DNA from: Ophioderma brevispina
Lineage: Eukaryota; Echinodermata; Ophiuroidea; Amphilepidida; Ophiodermatidae
DNA length: 64,000 nucleotides
Reading direction: 5' to 3'
NCBI GenBank assembly: GCA_023653785.1
Contig: JAMKCH010084949.1
Coordinates: forward strand, 1 to 64,000
Position numbers and translations under genes: made by a program. The number at the start of each line of letters is the position of its first letter. Positions within the stretch are counted from its first letter, which is position 1. A model generated the notes under the pieces. The model did not search any database. It had not been told where the DNA came from and saw only the letters and a list, made by a program, of their open reading frames with translations. This document shows positions 24,684 to 36,480 of this stretch, piece after piece.

Positions 24684-24790
24684 CCTCGCTGGTCTTGTGG
24701 TTAGGTAGCTGACCTCATGATACAGTGGTCTTGGGTTCGAATCTCACTACTGCCTCTTTTAAAATATATAAAATTTTCATTATTTCTTCA
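24684..24790 (+). mobile_element. tRNA-derived SINE head
   Basis: CTGGTCTTGTGGTTAGGTAG resembles a pol III A box and GGGTTCGAATCTC a B box 40 bp later. An AT-rich tail follows. No clean tRNA cloverleaf or terminator, so a SINE remnant is more likely than a functional tRNA. Confidence 0.55.
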
Positions 24791-26302
24791 GGTTAGAGGG
24801 AAAAATTCTCTAAGTCCAAAAAAAGATAAGAAAAATAATAGCTTCCCTTTGAGGTTATAGAGAGAGACCTGCTCCTGGAGTTAAAAACTACCGCGTGCCT
24901 CTCTGACTACTTGTGGGTATATATTGCCCTTATCGGACTACAGGGTTGACTAATAATGCTGGTCACTGATGTAACTAACTGAGCAAGCACTAAGTCAAAC
25001 TTGCAGCCATGTGGAAGAACAGAAGAATACTTAAGTTTTCCTCTGAATATGGACCCAGGGTAAAGAATAGATAAACAAGTAAACAGCAATCTTCTACAAT
25101 GGGGGAACTCAACTTTTTCAGGTAAGGATGTGTGGAACTGATTTTAGCACCCAATGTAAGGATTGAAAAATTCTGAAATTTGCAGGCTTGGGAGCCGAAA
25201 TTCAGCTAAAATTTAGCTTCTGAAGCAAAAACTTTACCCACATGGGACCTTGAGAACTTGAGTTATGCTTATACTGGGGTCTTAGGAACTGCTGGAGAGG
25301 CACAAAATGGGCATCTTAATGGCCACACATAGGCCTACCCATCCCACTTCTCTATGTCATAAGTGTTGGAATACTTTGATATGTCTTCTTCAAAATACCT
25401 GCTTCAACCTGTGACCAATGTTGAATCCTGGATATCACCAAGAAAGAACCTGATGACATATGGGTTGAGAGAAAACGGGAGGGGATGCATGGATAGTCAA
25501 GGCTCAAGCTTCCCAAGACAAATCATCATGATTGCATACTCATATTCATCATAATCAGCAAGGTATGGAGTTAAAACAGCAGAGGTGTTTCAACAAATCA
25601 TGACAAATTGTCTGAGCAAAGGGAACAAAAAATCATCTGAATTTCTTTTTTTTTCTTCTTTTTTTTTTTTTTTTGCTATAACCTTTTTATGGAATCACCT
25701 GCTGACACCAAATGTGTATAATGAAACCCTCTAAGTCTGCTTTATGCTGTACAATATGCATTTTGTTTAAGTTCATAATAAGGATACAGTAAAAATATAA
25801 TAAAGATTGAATTTGGGGTCTATTTTTCATATAAAGACAACTAAAATCAAAATCAAGTTTATTTTCATCAAAAACAACAGACTTGTGAGATGGGGGAGGC
25901 TTGCGAACACTATGAGCTAGTAAAATCTCAATTCCCTTGGCACAGTTCAGTAACTTTCATTCACCAATGTATTTAGAAAATACACCCCCTGGTTTTTGGG
26001 TATGATATATGATACCCAGATCACACAAGGTCAGTTCAGGTCAATATACAAATACAACCCACTGAACTGTGTCCTTGGCGGATGAGCATATTGTAACTCA
26101 TAGTGAAAAGGGCAATCATAGTGAGGCCTGATGAAGTTTAACCCCCCCCCCCGCACCACCACCACTAACAAAAGGTACATATTCACATAGCATCCTATAT
26201 TACACTATATTATACAAAAGAAATCTGATGTACATAACATACAAGAAAAATGTGCACATGCTCCAAAGTATACTCCATGTGCTCCAATACTTCCTGCATG
26301 CC

Positions 26303-26457
26303 AATATAATCTGGCTCATAATTTCTTGGACATAACAAACGTGTGTTGATCGTTGCGTGTACAGCGTCTACGTGCAACGCGATGATGCGTCATTTTGGCG
26401 GGAAGCGAGCATACATTCTAAAATGTCCAAGAAATTGTAAGCCAGAGTATACATTAA
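26303..26457. mobile_element. Fold-back element, about 155 bp
   Basis: CTGGCTCATAATTTCTTGGA with CAT mirrors ATGTCCAAGAAATTGTAAGC then CAG. The centre is also partly palindromic (CGTTGCGTGTACAGCG / CTACGTGCAACGCG). Confidence 0.8.
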
Positions 26458-26671
26458 TCTCTTTTCAATCATTTGCTGCTTACAAGGGGAGTTAACCTCT
26501 CAATCTCACAACTTAACATCAGACCACTGGAGTAAGCCACAGCATCCTTGATGCTCTTGTTTTATTTAGGATACAACCAGTAAGCTATACTATTTCATCT
26601 GTTATTCTAAAGATTCAAAATAAACCCTTACTACATGAACAAAATACTAATATATTCACAGATATTTTGGA

Positions 26672-26916
26672 CAGGCCCATAACCAGGGGGTTCCCAGTGG
26701 TCAAATTCCATAAAGCCTCCAAAAACCTAAAAAGAGCTTTCTTTAAAAGGGCCCAAAATAGATTTTACCAACGGGGTCAGCCAAAATTAGGGGTTTGTGG
26801 TGTTTTTTTTTGTCAGAAAAAGGTAAAAATTTTGGTTAAATAGGTACACTTTGCCAAATTTGGGGGAAAAGTCCCCTTTGAAAAAATCGCCCCCAAACAA
26901 ATCCTGGTTACGTCAC
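26672..26916. mobile_element. hAT-like MITE, CAGGCCCATAACCAGG family
   Basis: Left CAGGCCCATAACCAGGGGG, right AAATCCTGGTTACG with a diverged tip. Interior GCCAAAATTAGGGG, GGTCAAATAGGT-like and AAAGTCCCCTTTGAAAAA words are shared with 31849-32419 and 34911-35211. Target duplication is not evident. Confidence 0.6.
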
Positions 26917-27183
26917 TAAGTTAATTGCAGGTGTTCCCCTCTCCATAGAGCTGAAGTATTATCACCGAGCACCTGTAAAATATATCTAAACATGTTTATA
27001 GAAAACAACAAATGTAATGTTATGTGAGTTACTGGCCACAAAATCGGCACAAAATCTGATTTAAAAAAAATGAGTCACCTATCTCTATACCATGTAATTG
27101 GTCATTCCTGAGCCAGAGGGCTGAAAATGAAACCCATTATTGGCAGAAAGCAGCCTGTACCTGTACCTGTATTAGGGGCACTT

Positions 27184-27611
27184 GCTGCCCCGGGGGGTTC
27201 TCAGGGGTTTGTTGGGTACCCATGCTCGTTCCAGGGGTTCTGAAGGTGACCCCTAACGGGACCAATTTTCACTGAAAATATACCCCTTGCGGGACCAGTT
27301 CTAAATACGTGAATAAAAGATATACCTTTAAAATATATAATATACCAGAAAAATTATACTTGTGCTACTGCAAGAAAAATTTAACACTCAGGGTTATTTT
27401 GCTGATATGTTAGGTTAATTTTTCCTATTTGTATCATTGAACCAGTCACAATCACAACTGATTTGATCCCCCTAGCGGGACTAGAACTTGATTATTGTGA
27501 ATTTGATACCCCTAGCGGTAGTCCCGCATTTGCAGCTAGTCCCTGTTTTTTTGGAACGAGCATGGGTACCCGACCAACTTGATCCAAGAACCCCCCCCCC
27601 GGGCTTGCTGC
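27184..27611. mobile_element. Inverted-repeat element with GGGTACCCATGCTCGTTCCA arms
   Basis: GGGTACCCATGCTCGTTCCA at 27218-27237 is repeated in inverse near 27554-27573. Outer CTTGCTGCCCCGGGGGG pairs with CCCCCCGGGCTTGCTGCC-type wording on the right. The interior repeats CCCCTAGCGGGAC four times (about 27253, 27282, 27468, 27507). Confidence 0.65.
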
Positions 27612-28251
27612 CTCCTTCAACATACCACAAGTACATCGACGGGGTCCGAGTGATTTCTGAAAATTAAAGATAAGTGATTGAGACTATTGATACTAAGTGA
27701 GGGGTGCTCAATGTATATGTTTTTATATGTTTTTGTGTACAAAAAGACCAAATTTCCCTATCCCTCCAAATTCCAAAATTTCCCTCCAAACACCAACATT
27801 TCCTGGAAGGAGATACGCGGATGTGCCGCAAATGGGTCTCACTTTTAGCCTTGTGGTATATAAACGGCCTCCTTTTTTCATGGTGCATTTTGGTGTTGCA
27901 ATGGGTCGTGTTTTGTTTTTTGGCAAAAATTTGAGACACCCCCCCCCCCGACCAAATAATTCATCAGAAACTTCCCTGTGTTTGCTCAGTACTCCCAACA
28001 CTGTCACATAATATGCACAAACATGCAACTCATCAATTAGTAAATGATGTCATTTTTATAGGTTTGGACCCACTGTTTTTGACAGTTTTTGTTCAAGTCT
28101 GCTTCTTGTATAATGAGGACAATATTATTGGCTTTTTATTGAAACTAAAAATCTCATCCTCACTGAGAAAATATTGGGCGAGTCAGAGATGGGCAATATA
28201 AGCTGGTATCAACCAGAGGGTATCGGTTAACCACAAGTCATCAAATACCCC

Positions 28252-28795
28252 TTAAAGCAATATTAGCACATTTTTTGAAGAGCGCCCCCAATTTTCAAAA
28301 GTTGATATTTTGGCACAGTTACGTTGGTAATTGTCTAGGAAACTATACCTGCGAACGAGAATGCTAAGAAATGCGTATTTATCATAAAATAAGCGATTCC
28401 GGGAAGCGATTTTGTTATTCGAATTGGGATCCCAGATAGGACTTAACGGCGGAGCTGGAAATGCTACGTTTATGTCTGTCCATGATGAGATAGTGCCACC
28501 TCGAGAAAATAACCTCTTGCCTGAACCAATAAAACAACTAATGGGTGAGTGTGGACACGTACATGGCGCTATTTCCCGGCTATTTCACATTGGAAGGCCG
28601 TTTCCAGCAGCCGTTGAATTATTATCGGGATCCCCGAAAATAATTATTCTAATTACAAAATTCCACAGACATTTTCGAGCTTAACCGTTCACAGGTATAG
28701 TTTAGTAGCCAGTTACCAATGCAACCGTGTAAAAATCTCAATTTTTTTGAAAAATTGGGGGCGCTCTTCAAAAAAATGTCCTAATATTGCTTTAA
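28252..28795. mobile_element. TTAA-flanked MITE, family GAAGAGCGCCCCCAATTTTC, full copy
   Basis: 544 bp including TTAA at both ends. The inverted repeats are about 45 bp: AGCAATATTAGCAC, then TTTTTTGAAGAGCGCCCCCA and the complement. The ATACCTGC and GCAGGTATAGTTT-type words lie subterminally. The inner 92 codons at 28412-28684 are open on the plus strand but unlike a known protein. Confidence 0.85.
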
Positions 28796-28924
28796 CCATG
28801 AGTCATCCAATACCCCCTTAATTCCCCTTCAAGTACTAAAGTGAATTAAACCAACAGTATTCATCCATTCAGTATTCATCCATTCATCTACCAAGACATC
28901 TCCACAGATGGATTTCAGGGTTTA

Positions 28925-29105
28925 CAAGTTAATCCTTTTTATGATTGTAGTTAGGGACCAAGATTTAAAATTAAATCCTATTTTCCTTATGATTCAATTT
29001 GAATTCTTCAAGACGAGTATAAGTAATATGATTTATGCTAATGTATAGAGATCAATTTTAAATCCTAACATTGATTGGTCCCTAACTGCAATCCTAAGGA
29101 TTAAC
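28925..29105. mobile_element. Fold-back element, about 180 bp
   Basis: GTTAATCC, GATTGTAGTTAGGGACCA mirrors GGTCCCTAACTGCAATC and GGATTAAC. The loop is AT-rich. Confidence 0.75.
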
Positions 29106-29245
29106 TTTTAATCCATGAATTTAGATTAGTGACAAATTTTGCACACATAAGGAAATTAAATTACTGTAATTACATATGGTCATAGTTCCTACTTGGAGGA
29201 TTCAAGGTAATTTCCTTAAAGTGTGAAATATACTCTTTTAACATG

Positions 29246-29583
29246 TTAACAAACCCCCTCGTCTAACCTTTTTGTAACAAAACTCCCGAAGGGGGGAGGG
29301 GTGGTTACTACCCCCCATGATTTTCGTTACTGAACATCCAATTCCTGTAAATTTGGTACCAAAGGATAGCTTAGAGTTTCTTCTTTCCATTGGTACCAAA
29401 ATAAGTACCAACATCCCCATTATGACGTCACTATGACGCCATATGTTGAGAAAAGTACGAAAAATACTGAACATGTCAATTGACAATTACATTAAATAAT
29501 TTGGCACAAAAAGGGGGTTTTTAGCAAGCCGGGGAAAACGGTGGGGGTGGTAACCCCCCCCCCCTTCGGTAGACGAGGGTTAA
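29246..29583. mobile_element. TTAA-bounded MITE, terminus CCCTCGTCTA
   Basis: Left TTAAC then CCCCCTCGTCTA; right TAGACGAGGG then TTAA. About 338 bp, with poly-G/C just inside the ends. The middle (GGATAGCTTAGAGTTTCTTC, AAAATAAGTACCAACATCCC) is shared with 21371-21600. Confidence 0.75.
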
Positions 29584-29874
29584 AGTGAAATTCACTCTTT
29601 AAGAGTAGCTATAAGTATGTATGCATTCAGATCCTGGCCGTTAGGAGTGTTGGACAGTAGGCCCTACTTCAAGATCAAGATCAGGTTTTGCACACTAATA
29701 GGGCCTTAGAAAAAAGTTGCTGCTGATATTTAATTGAATAAATAAATCGAATTTTGCAAGTATAGCAATATGTGAATGCAAGAAATGTTAAGGGTACCCT
29801 TATTGCCTACACGACTAATTAATTCAAAATGCCAGATGCTAAATACAAATGAACAAGGTTATGATGCCATATGG

Positions 29875-30095
29875 TTAAATATTGAAAACCTGATTTTTTT
29901 TGCACTGAAGTTTCCATAAAAAATATCTCCTTACATCTTAAAGCTAAGAATTATTTCTTGGGTACAGAAATTATGACATTTCTAATTTCCTAAATGAGTA
30001 AATTGCAATTCAAAATCACCTTTTCACTTGTAAGTTATTTCTGGTAGCCAAATACAAGGTAAGAAATATTTGAGTGTGTCAGTCTAATTAAAAAC
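29875..30095 (-). mobile_element. Degenerate remnant of the AGGTGCAAC MITE family
   Basis: Keeps internal words of the family in order (TTTCCATAAAAAATATCTCC, GACATTTCTAATTTCC, GTAGCCAAATACAAGGTAAG), but both terminal repeats are lost. Confidence 0.6.
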
Positions 30096-30439
30096 AAGAC
30101 TAAAAAAACAAAACAATATAAATTAAACATGTTCATATTGATCAATTAGATCAAAGAAGATTTAGATATTAAAATAAAACAATTTAAAAAAAAATAAGAA
30201 AAAAAATAAAAAAAACACAAAGCCAGAGATACTGCAATAAAATAAACATAAAAGGTACAGTTTTCCTGATAATTTTATTAAGCCATCAATATATCGTTCT
30301 ATTCCCCAGAGGAAATAGGTCTACGCAATAAAAATATTAAAATATCCAAACTACCTGACTGTATTTCATTGCTCAACTCAACCATTTAAAAAAAATAATC
30401 TTAGTGCTAAGATTATTAAATATTATTATGAATTGATTT

Positions 30440-31200
30440 ATTTATAAAGCAATCTTTTAGGTCACACTGCATTGGTCATCAGCAAGGCCAGTACGTACGT
30501 CACCGTTGGTCAGCATGTTTTGTGCGCACGTGTCCGCAAAAGTTTGTTCACCGGGAATCTTATGATAATGACAACAGCACTGAAAGTTTGCTGACCCCGA
30601 CCGTAAGCTGCGACAGTGGTCAGGAAAAGGCCAACAAACTTTCACCGCCGGTTGCCGCTGACTCATTGTTGGCCATAATTATCGAATGTGTTGGTTCATA
30701 CAAATAAAATAATATGCGGGCATTCAGGTCTTTTTCTTCATTTTGATGTTAATTTCAATGACTTGGAGGTAATTTCTTTTGAAATAAACATTTTTGGTAT
30801 TGTGAGGTATTGCTATTTGTCGAAAAAAGTGGAAACAATTACGGTTTTGTACACTGGTGAGTAACAAAGCATAAAACTACCCATGATTTGTGGCCAAGAT
30901 TGGAAGGTGAACAAACTTTCCGTACTACATCGTATTCATTCACAAAACCACACAGACCGAACATTGCATGATTGTGACGGAAACAATCAAACATGTGCCA
31001 TCTATTCCTGGATTCACATCTGTAGTTGGCGATTATTACGTGCATTTTAACTGAAAGTAGGCGTCGTTTCTGTTACTCATCTAAAATAAACAGTTTTTGT
31101 TTACATCATCAGCAGTACTGGTTTTGGTAAAATTCAGATAAATTATAATTTATTCAATCACGCGGCGCGGCGGTGCAAGTCGGTGATTTCAGTTTCACGA
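30440..31200. other. Unique higher-GC stretch, possible 5' regulatory region
   Basis: Unlike its neighbours this stretch lacks obvious transposon ends and carries CpG-containing words. It repeats the word AAGTTTGTTCACC or its reverse complement at about 30540, 30637 and 30904. It precedes the candidate exon at 31201. Short open frames on both strands (30457-30666 minus, 30522-30707 plus) overlap each other and are not recognised. Confidence 0.2.
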
Positions 31201-31275
31201 ATGAGACTGAAAATAAACACCTTGTTCAGGAGTATTGGAAAAGCAACGATCTGGCTGTTGAAGCCCGAGTTGAAG
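31201..31275 (+). CDS. Candidate first coding exon of an unidentified gene
   Basis: ATG at 31201 opens 25 codons (MRLKINTLFRSIGKATIWLL and five more) ending AAG directly before a consensus donor GTAAGA at 31276. The sequence is unique in the window and richer in G+C (GCGGCGCGGCGG just upstream). A second frame is also open across it and reads FTNETENKHLVQEYWKSNDL, so the exon could be internal with an acceptor at the TTTCAG ending at 31191. No following exon is recognised, so the gene is unproven. Confidence 0.25.
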
Positions 31276-31848
31276 GTAAGAATTTGATTTGAAGAGACTA
31301 TTTCTCGTTGCGTTATATTTCTTATATTGTAAGCTGGTTTGTAAGCAGTGATGTTTTACAGTCAAATACTGGGTTCATGATATTTGCCAAATAATAATTT
31401 GGGAAGTGAATGTGTGCCACACAATCACGCACGCTGTTCTTGACAATTGAAATGGTCCTTTGTCAAGTTTGTGCAAATGTATATAATTTAATTATATTTA
31501 CATTAAACTGTTAATAACTAAAGCTTATTTAGAATGTGATGAAAGGCGATAGAAATCAGGAAGGAAAAGAAAATAGAATTTAATGAAGTTGATGGTCATA
31601 ATACAAATTACAATGTTAATTTTTCTAGCCCTAGGCTTTTGTAGGCTAGTCTATACATTCAAATCTTTCTCAAGCAAGATTTGTTTACTTTGGTTTTTTT
31701 TTTAACTATTTCCAATTTTTTATTTAAAAAAAAATATTTTTGAATTAGACACATATTTTATTTGAAACTATAAAGCTTTTAATATATTCATTATTTATGA
31801 AAGGAAAGGTCCCCCCGGGTCAGGCGGACAAGGAGTTTTAGAAAGAGA

Positions 31849-32419
31849 CAGGCCCATAACCAGTGGGCGAGGGGGCAGAAGCCCCCCAATTCAAAAAAGC
31901 ACCCCTCTAAAAGGAAAAACATCAATTTTGCAAGTGGAGCGAGCCATAAATTAGGTTTTATGCTATTTTATTGAAAAAAGGTTCAAATTTCGGCAAAAAG
32001 GTCCAAATTTCGGCAAAAAGGTCCACTTTTGCCCAATTTGCCTCCCCCTTTTGAGGAGAGGTGAATTTTTTTGAGAAGTCCCCTTTAGAAAAAAAATTGG
32101 AGCCGTACCTGTTGATTCCCTGATTTCCCTCCCCCCCAGAAAATGCACAAAGTGGGGGTCTTGACCGCACCGCACATACCTGTTCAGAGGATGTAATTTT
32201 ACCTTAATCTGCATTCTTCACCAGTGGCATAACCAGTGGGGGGCACCCCCTGCTCAGAACCCTTGCCCCTGCCAGCTCCCAAAATAAACTGACCGTTTGT
32301 ACAGTGTATAATGAGAAGGACCCAAATTCGCCAGGCTTTTGAAGAGAGGTGATTATTTTGGAAAAGTCCCCTTTTGAAAAAAATTGCCCCTCCCAACGAA
32401 AATCCTGGTTACGGGCCTG
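31849..32419. mobile_element. hAT-like MITE with perfect 8 bp target duplication
   Basis: Begins CAGGCCCATAACCAGTGGG and ends AATCCTGGTTACGGGCCTG. GAAAGAGA is present at 31841-31848 and again at 32420-32427, an exact 8 bp duplication as expected of hAT transposition. 571 bp, no transposase. The inner part (32100-32333) recurs at 32818-33050. Confidence 0.9.
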
Positions 32420-32817
32420 GAAAGAGACATGGGAGGATACTCAGGATAATCGGGTCATGCGATCAACATTGGCCTAAATTTGACCCAAATTAATATAAGT
32501 TGGGCTAATTTTGGCTTGCAGAAGCATGCATTAGTCCCATTGAGCACTTGGAGCTGGGGGGGGGGGCTGATATTGGAAAGTGGTACGGGTGTGTGCAGCC
32601 CTGAAGACCCCCATTTCACCTCCCTTCCCCCCCACCCCCACCCCCGTTTAAGCATAATTCAGTTCTTGAGGTCCCCTTTTGGGAAAATTTTTGCCTCAAG
32701 AGCTAAATTTTGGCAAAATTTCAGCTCCCAAGACTGCCAATTTCTCAAAATTTCAGCTCCCAAGCCCCTACTTTGGGGGACAAAATCAGTTCGAAAGCCC
32801 TCAAGTTCAGAAATCGG

Positions 32818-33050
32818 GCCGTACCTTTTGATTCCCCCCCCCCCCTGGAAGATGCACAAACTGGGGGTCTTGACCGCACCGCACATACCTGTTCAGAGGA
32901 TGTAATTTTACCTTAATCTGCATTCTTCACCAGTAGCATAACCAGTGGGGTGGGGCACCCCCTGCTCAGAACCCTTGCCCCTTGCCAGCCTAGCTCCCAA
33001 AATAAACTGACCGTTTGTACAGTGTAAAAGAGAAGGACCCAAATTCGCCA
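32818..33050. repeat. Direct duplicate of 32100-32333
   Basis: About 230 bp near-identical at an offset of roughly 710 bp. Shared words include GGGGGTCTTGACCGCACCGC, CTGTTCAGAGGATGTAATTT and AACTGACCGTTTGTACAGTG. The stretch between and after (32500-33300) is degraded copies of the same MITE family with poly-C runs. Confidence 0.85.
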
Positions 33051-33299
33051 CCTAACAAAATGTCTCGGCACCTCAGTTTCCCCCCCCCATTTGCAAAGGG
33101 CCTGTGGGGTTTCGCACTGACAGTCTGACATGGGGAAGTGGTACAAGTACGGGTATGTTTGACCCCTATGAGCCCCATTTCACACACCTCCAACAGTTCT
33201 TAATTCAGTTCTTAAGATCCCTTTTGGGAAAATGTTTGCCTCAGAAGCTACATTTCAGGCAATTCCAAAGCCTGCAAAGTTCTCAACATTTCAGTTCAT

Positions 33300-34130
33300 A
33301 AGGGAGGGCCATTATTTACACCAGGGGGGATGAAGCAGTTGGGGGAATGCAATAACATTTTGCAAGCAAGAGGGGGAATTTGACAATTTTCATCTAGAGG
33401 GGGAACATGAACTGAAATGGAGGAACACAAAATTTTTGACAAAAAAATTGAATTCCTCAAACCCCCTGGTGCAAATAATGACCACTCCCTAAGGGCCTAC
33501 TTTGAGAGTCATAATCAGTTCCCAAGCTTCAAGTCCCTCAAGTTTGGAAATCAGGGCCACTCATCCCTACCTGGAAAGAAAGTTGAGTCCCCCCCCTAGT
33601 AGTCCAGAGAGTGTGTGTCTGAAGTGCTTGGGTTATATGGTCGCCAACACATTCCTTTTTTCTGAAATAGGCATCTACATAGGTGTCACGTAGAGCTGCT
33701 GCGTGGTAACACCCGCATCTTTTCATTTCCAAATCGGGTGTAGTTTTGATGCTGATATGACAAAGAAATAGACCCTTAATTTTGGGGCCACTCTCACAAT
33801 TATTTTGTAATCTCTGTCACCAAAAGACCCTTTTTTTGTCTCTTTAACCATAAACCTAGATTTGGAAAAAAAAACATGCCAAGCAAATTGCCAATTTTAA
33901 GGAAACTGCATTAAAACCCCAAGTACAACCGACAATGATGCTCTTTTTAACTGTTTTCTCAACTGTGAAAATTCCTTTTATGTCTGCTGTTTGTCAAAAT
34001 GCACATGACAATATTGGATTCACATGTTTTTGGATGTTTAGTACTGACATGATTGTTAACTGCCCTTCAACAGTACATGGTGGTTGTGATGATGGGTTTA
34101 CTTAATCTGGATTCTCTTAGTGTTAATGGT
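33300..34130. other. Intergenic DNA, degraded repeats
   Basis: Left part carries GGGGGAA words of the neighbouring MITE family; no gene signal. Confidence 0.35.
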
Positions 34131-34910
34131 AATTACCTAGTATCTCTTGGTGGTTTTGTATGCATTATATGTTCCAACTAACTCTTCAGGAACCATAATT
34201 GACAGGTCCAGTAACAATATTTGGTTGGTAACATAATTCCAATGACGCCGAAAATGCTGAAATGGCCACGCCCCTTTGGGGGGTCCGCCCCTTTTGAGCG
34301 AAGTACTAACTGCCTGTATCTAAGACCCGGTGGACCGACCTAGGAAGGGTTTTGAGAGACACTCAAAATGTGCGGAATGGACACATTATGGGGGGTCCGT
34401 ATACATTTTTTTTATATCCAAATTCAAAGTTTTTAATATAATAGTCAAAAATTGATTTCACCAAATTGCGCACTATACAATTATGAATGAATTCATAAGG
34501 TTTTCATGCCAAAACAGGAAGGGATTTAAATATTACACTTGGATTTTGCTTAACTTCTGATCAGGGAAATTTTTGGGATAAATAAGGTAGGTAACAAATA
34601 TGAAAAATCAATTCCTTCGTTCTCAATGACAGCACGTAAACTTTTGTGACTTTGAGGGCAAAATTGGGTATATAGGTGAAAACCGGGCATTTTGTGAGTG
34701 ATGTTAAACAGTGTTGCTCAACAACTCAATCAGTTATGATGTTTGTATTGCACGAGCTATGAACCATTTGATTTCACGGGGACTAATCGCAATTTAATGT
34801 TACTCTCTTTCCCGTTCATTTCATGGGGGGGGGGGCAAAAAGGCCCATGTAAAGTGAAAAAGATTGTTTTCCATTTCTGTAGGGGGACGTAAGTTAAGTT
34901 AAGTTAAAGG

Positions 34911-35211
34911 CAGGCCCGTAGTTTAGTAGCAGGGGAGGTTAAATCCACAAAAGGGCAAAAGGGCCACTTTTTGATGAATTTTTGGATAAAAGTCAAAATT
35001 AGATGAAAATTTTGACAAGAAAGTCCACTTTTGGTGATGAATGCTCAAAAGTCAAAAAAAGCAACATTTGGGGGGGGGGGTTCGTTTGAGGGTAGGGTTA
35101 TGGGGCGTATTTTTTTTTTTAGGTCCACTTTTAGCAAAATAAAGTCCACTTTTTCGAAAAAAGGCCACTTTTTCGAAGTCCCCACCCCCAATAAATCCTG
35201 CGTAAGGCCTG
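34911..35211. mobile_element. hAT-like MITE nested in the left hairpin arm
   Basis: CAGGCCCGTAGTTTAG...CTGCGTAAGGCCTG. Flanks GTTAAAGG (34903-34910) and GTTAAAGA (35212-35219) match at 7 of 8 positions. The empty site is visible in the right arm, where the same sequence continues uninterrupted. Confidence 0.88.
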
Positions 35212-35679
35212 GTTAAAGACCCTTCAGCAGCAAACTAAGTTAAATGCTGCTGAAGGGTCTTTAATGATCCAAAAGCACTAATGTATGCTGTGACCACGAA
35301 ACAGACAAAATTGAAGATCCCCCATGTATGCATGGAAAAAACAAACTAAAAATAACTAAACAACTAAAATAAACTTACATCGCCGCGTTGTGGGAATAGC
35401 GACTTCTACCGGTATTTTCCTTTTGTAGGGCCTAATGGCCAAGGGTAAAAGCTGCTGAAGGGTCTTTAAAATATCTAAATGCATGCGGTTTCATGAAGAA
35501 GCTAAAAATTTCATGACCCTTAAAAGTTGGGCCCCCTTTTGGGTTCAAATGAAAAGTGCTAAAATTACCAATTTTTTAGCGCATCCCACTTTGCGTGGTA
35601 TGTGTCACGCATGCAGATAGTGCTTCCGCATTACTCTGCTAGTAGGTTCCCTATAAAATGATGAAAAATATATTCCATT

Positions 35680-36480
35680 TTACGATGGGGTCCAATGAAA
35701 ACGAAAGGAGTAACATTAAAATGCCGATGAAATCCCAGTTGAGATCCAAATAATCACTGTTAGAAAATTTCCGTAAATTTACAGAAGTTACTGGCAGCAG
35801 ATATTCAGAATTTTTAGGGTAAATTTACAGATTTTCTGTCCATTAACGGAACTTTGACAGATTTTTACAGAAAATGTGTCTCAAATATGGAAAAAAAGGT
35901 ATTAAACATAATTTTTCAGAAATTACGAACGAAAAAAAAAAGTCCGGGAAAATAATTGCGCCAGAATTTTTGAAAATATTTCCGTAAAATTAACCATTTT
36001 GTATGTTTTTGTTTTTATTTTATTGTTTTCTAAAACAGATATTTCCGTAAAGTTACGGAAAAGTTTCGAACAGTATGTCAATAGATTCTGTGCATATACA
36101 AACGTCATAAAGCTATAAAGGATTGAGTTTTGGAGCAAATACACCATTATAACGGCACTTAAAATGCACGTTTCTTGTCACCTATTATATTAACCAATTT
36201 TTGCTCAAGGTACATTTTTTACGGGCTACCGTTTGAGAACGGAAAGAAATATGATTTTTCTGTTTGTGACATACCCTTAGTTACCCTAACTTATCCTTGG
36301 GGAGAGTTAGAGCAAAATCCACGGTCTATGGTGAACTCCCGTCCTGTTTTGGCATGAAAGCCTTATATTCATAATTGGGGTATAGTGCGCTATATGGTAA
36401 AATCATTTTTTACCATTATCTTAAAAACCTTTGACTTTTTGGATTAAAAATATATTACTGGACCCCCGTAATGTGGCCAT
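35680..36480. repeat. Third, partial copy of hairpin-arm sequence in the loop
   Basis: Shares GAAAGGAGTAACATT, GTCATAAA, TTGTCACCTAT, TTTTGGCATGAAA and ATTCATAATTG in order with 36820-37270. It carries an extra 240 bp segment (35760-36080) rich in TTACGGAAA/TTTCCGTAA words. Confidence 0.75.

Larger units (their letters stand above)
23700..26300. other. Intergenic DNA with a SINE head and small hairpin
   Basis: Apart from 24365-24481 and 24684-24790, only a poly-T/C tract at 25646-25672 and a poly-C run near 26142 stand out. Confidence 0.4.

Noticed and set aside
32480..32905. 141-codon plus-strand frame
   Set aside because: Composed of degraded MITE copies with poly-C runs; the opposite strand is equally open.
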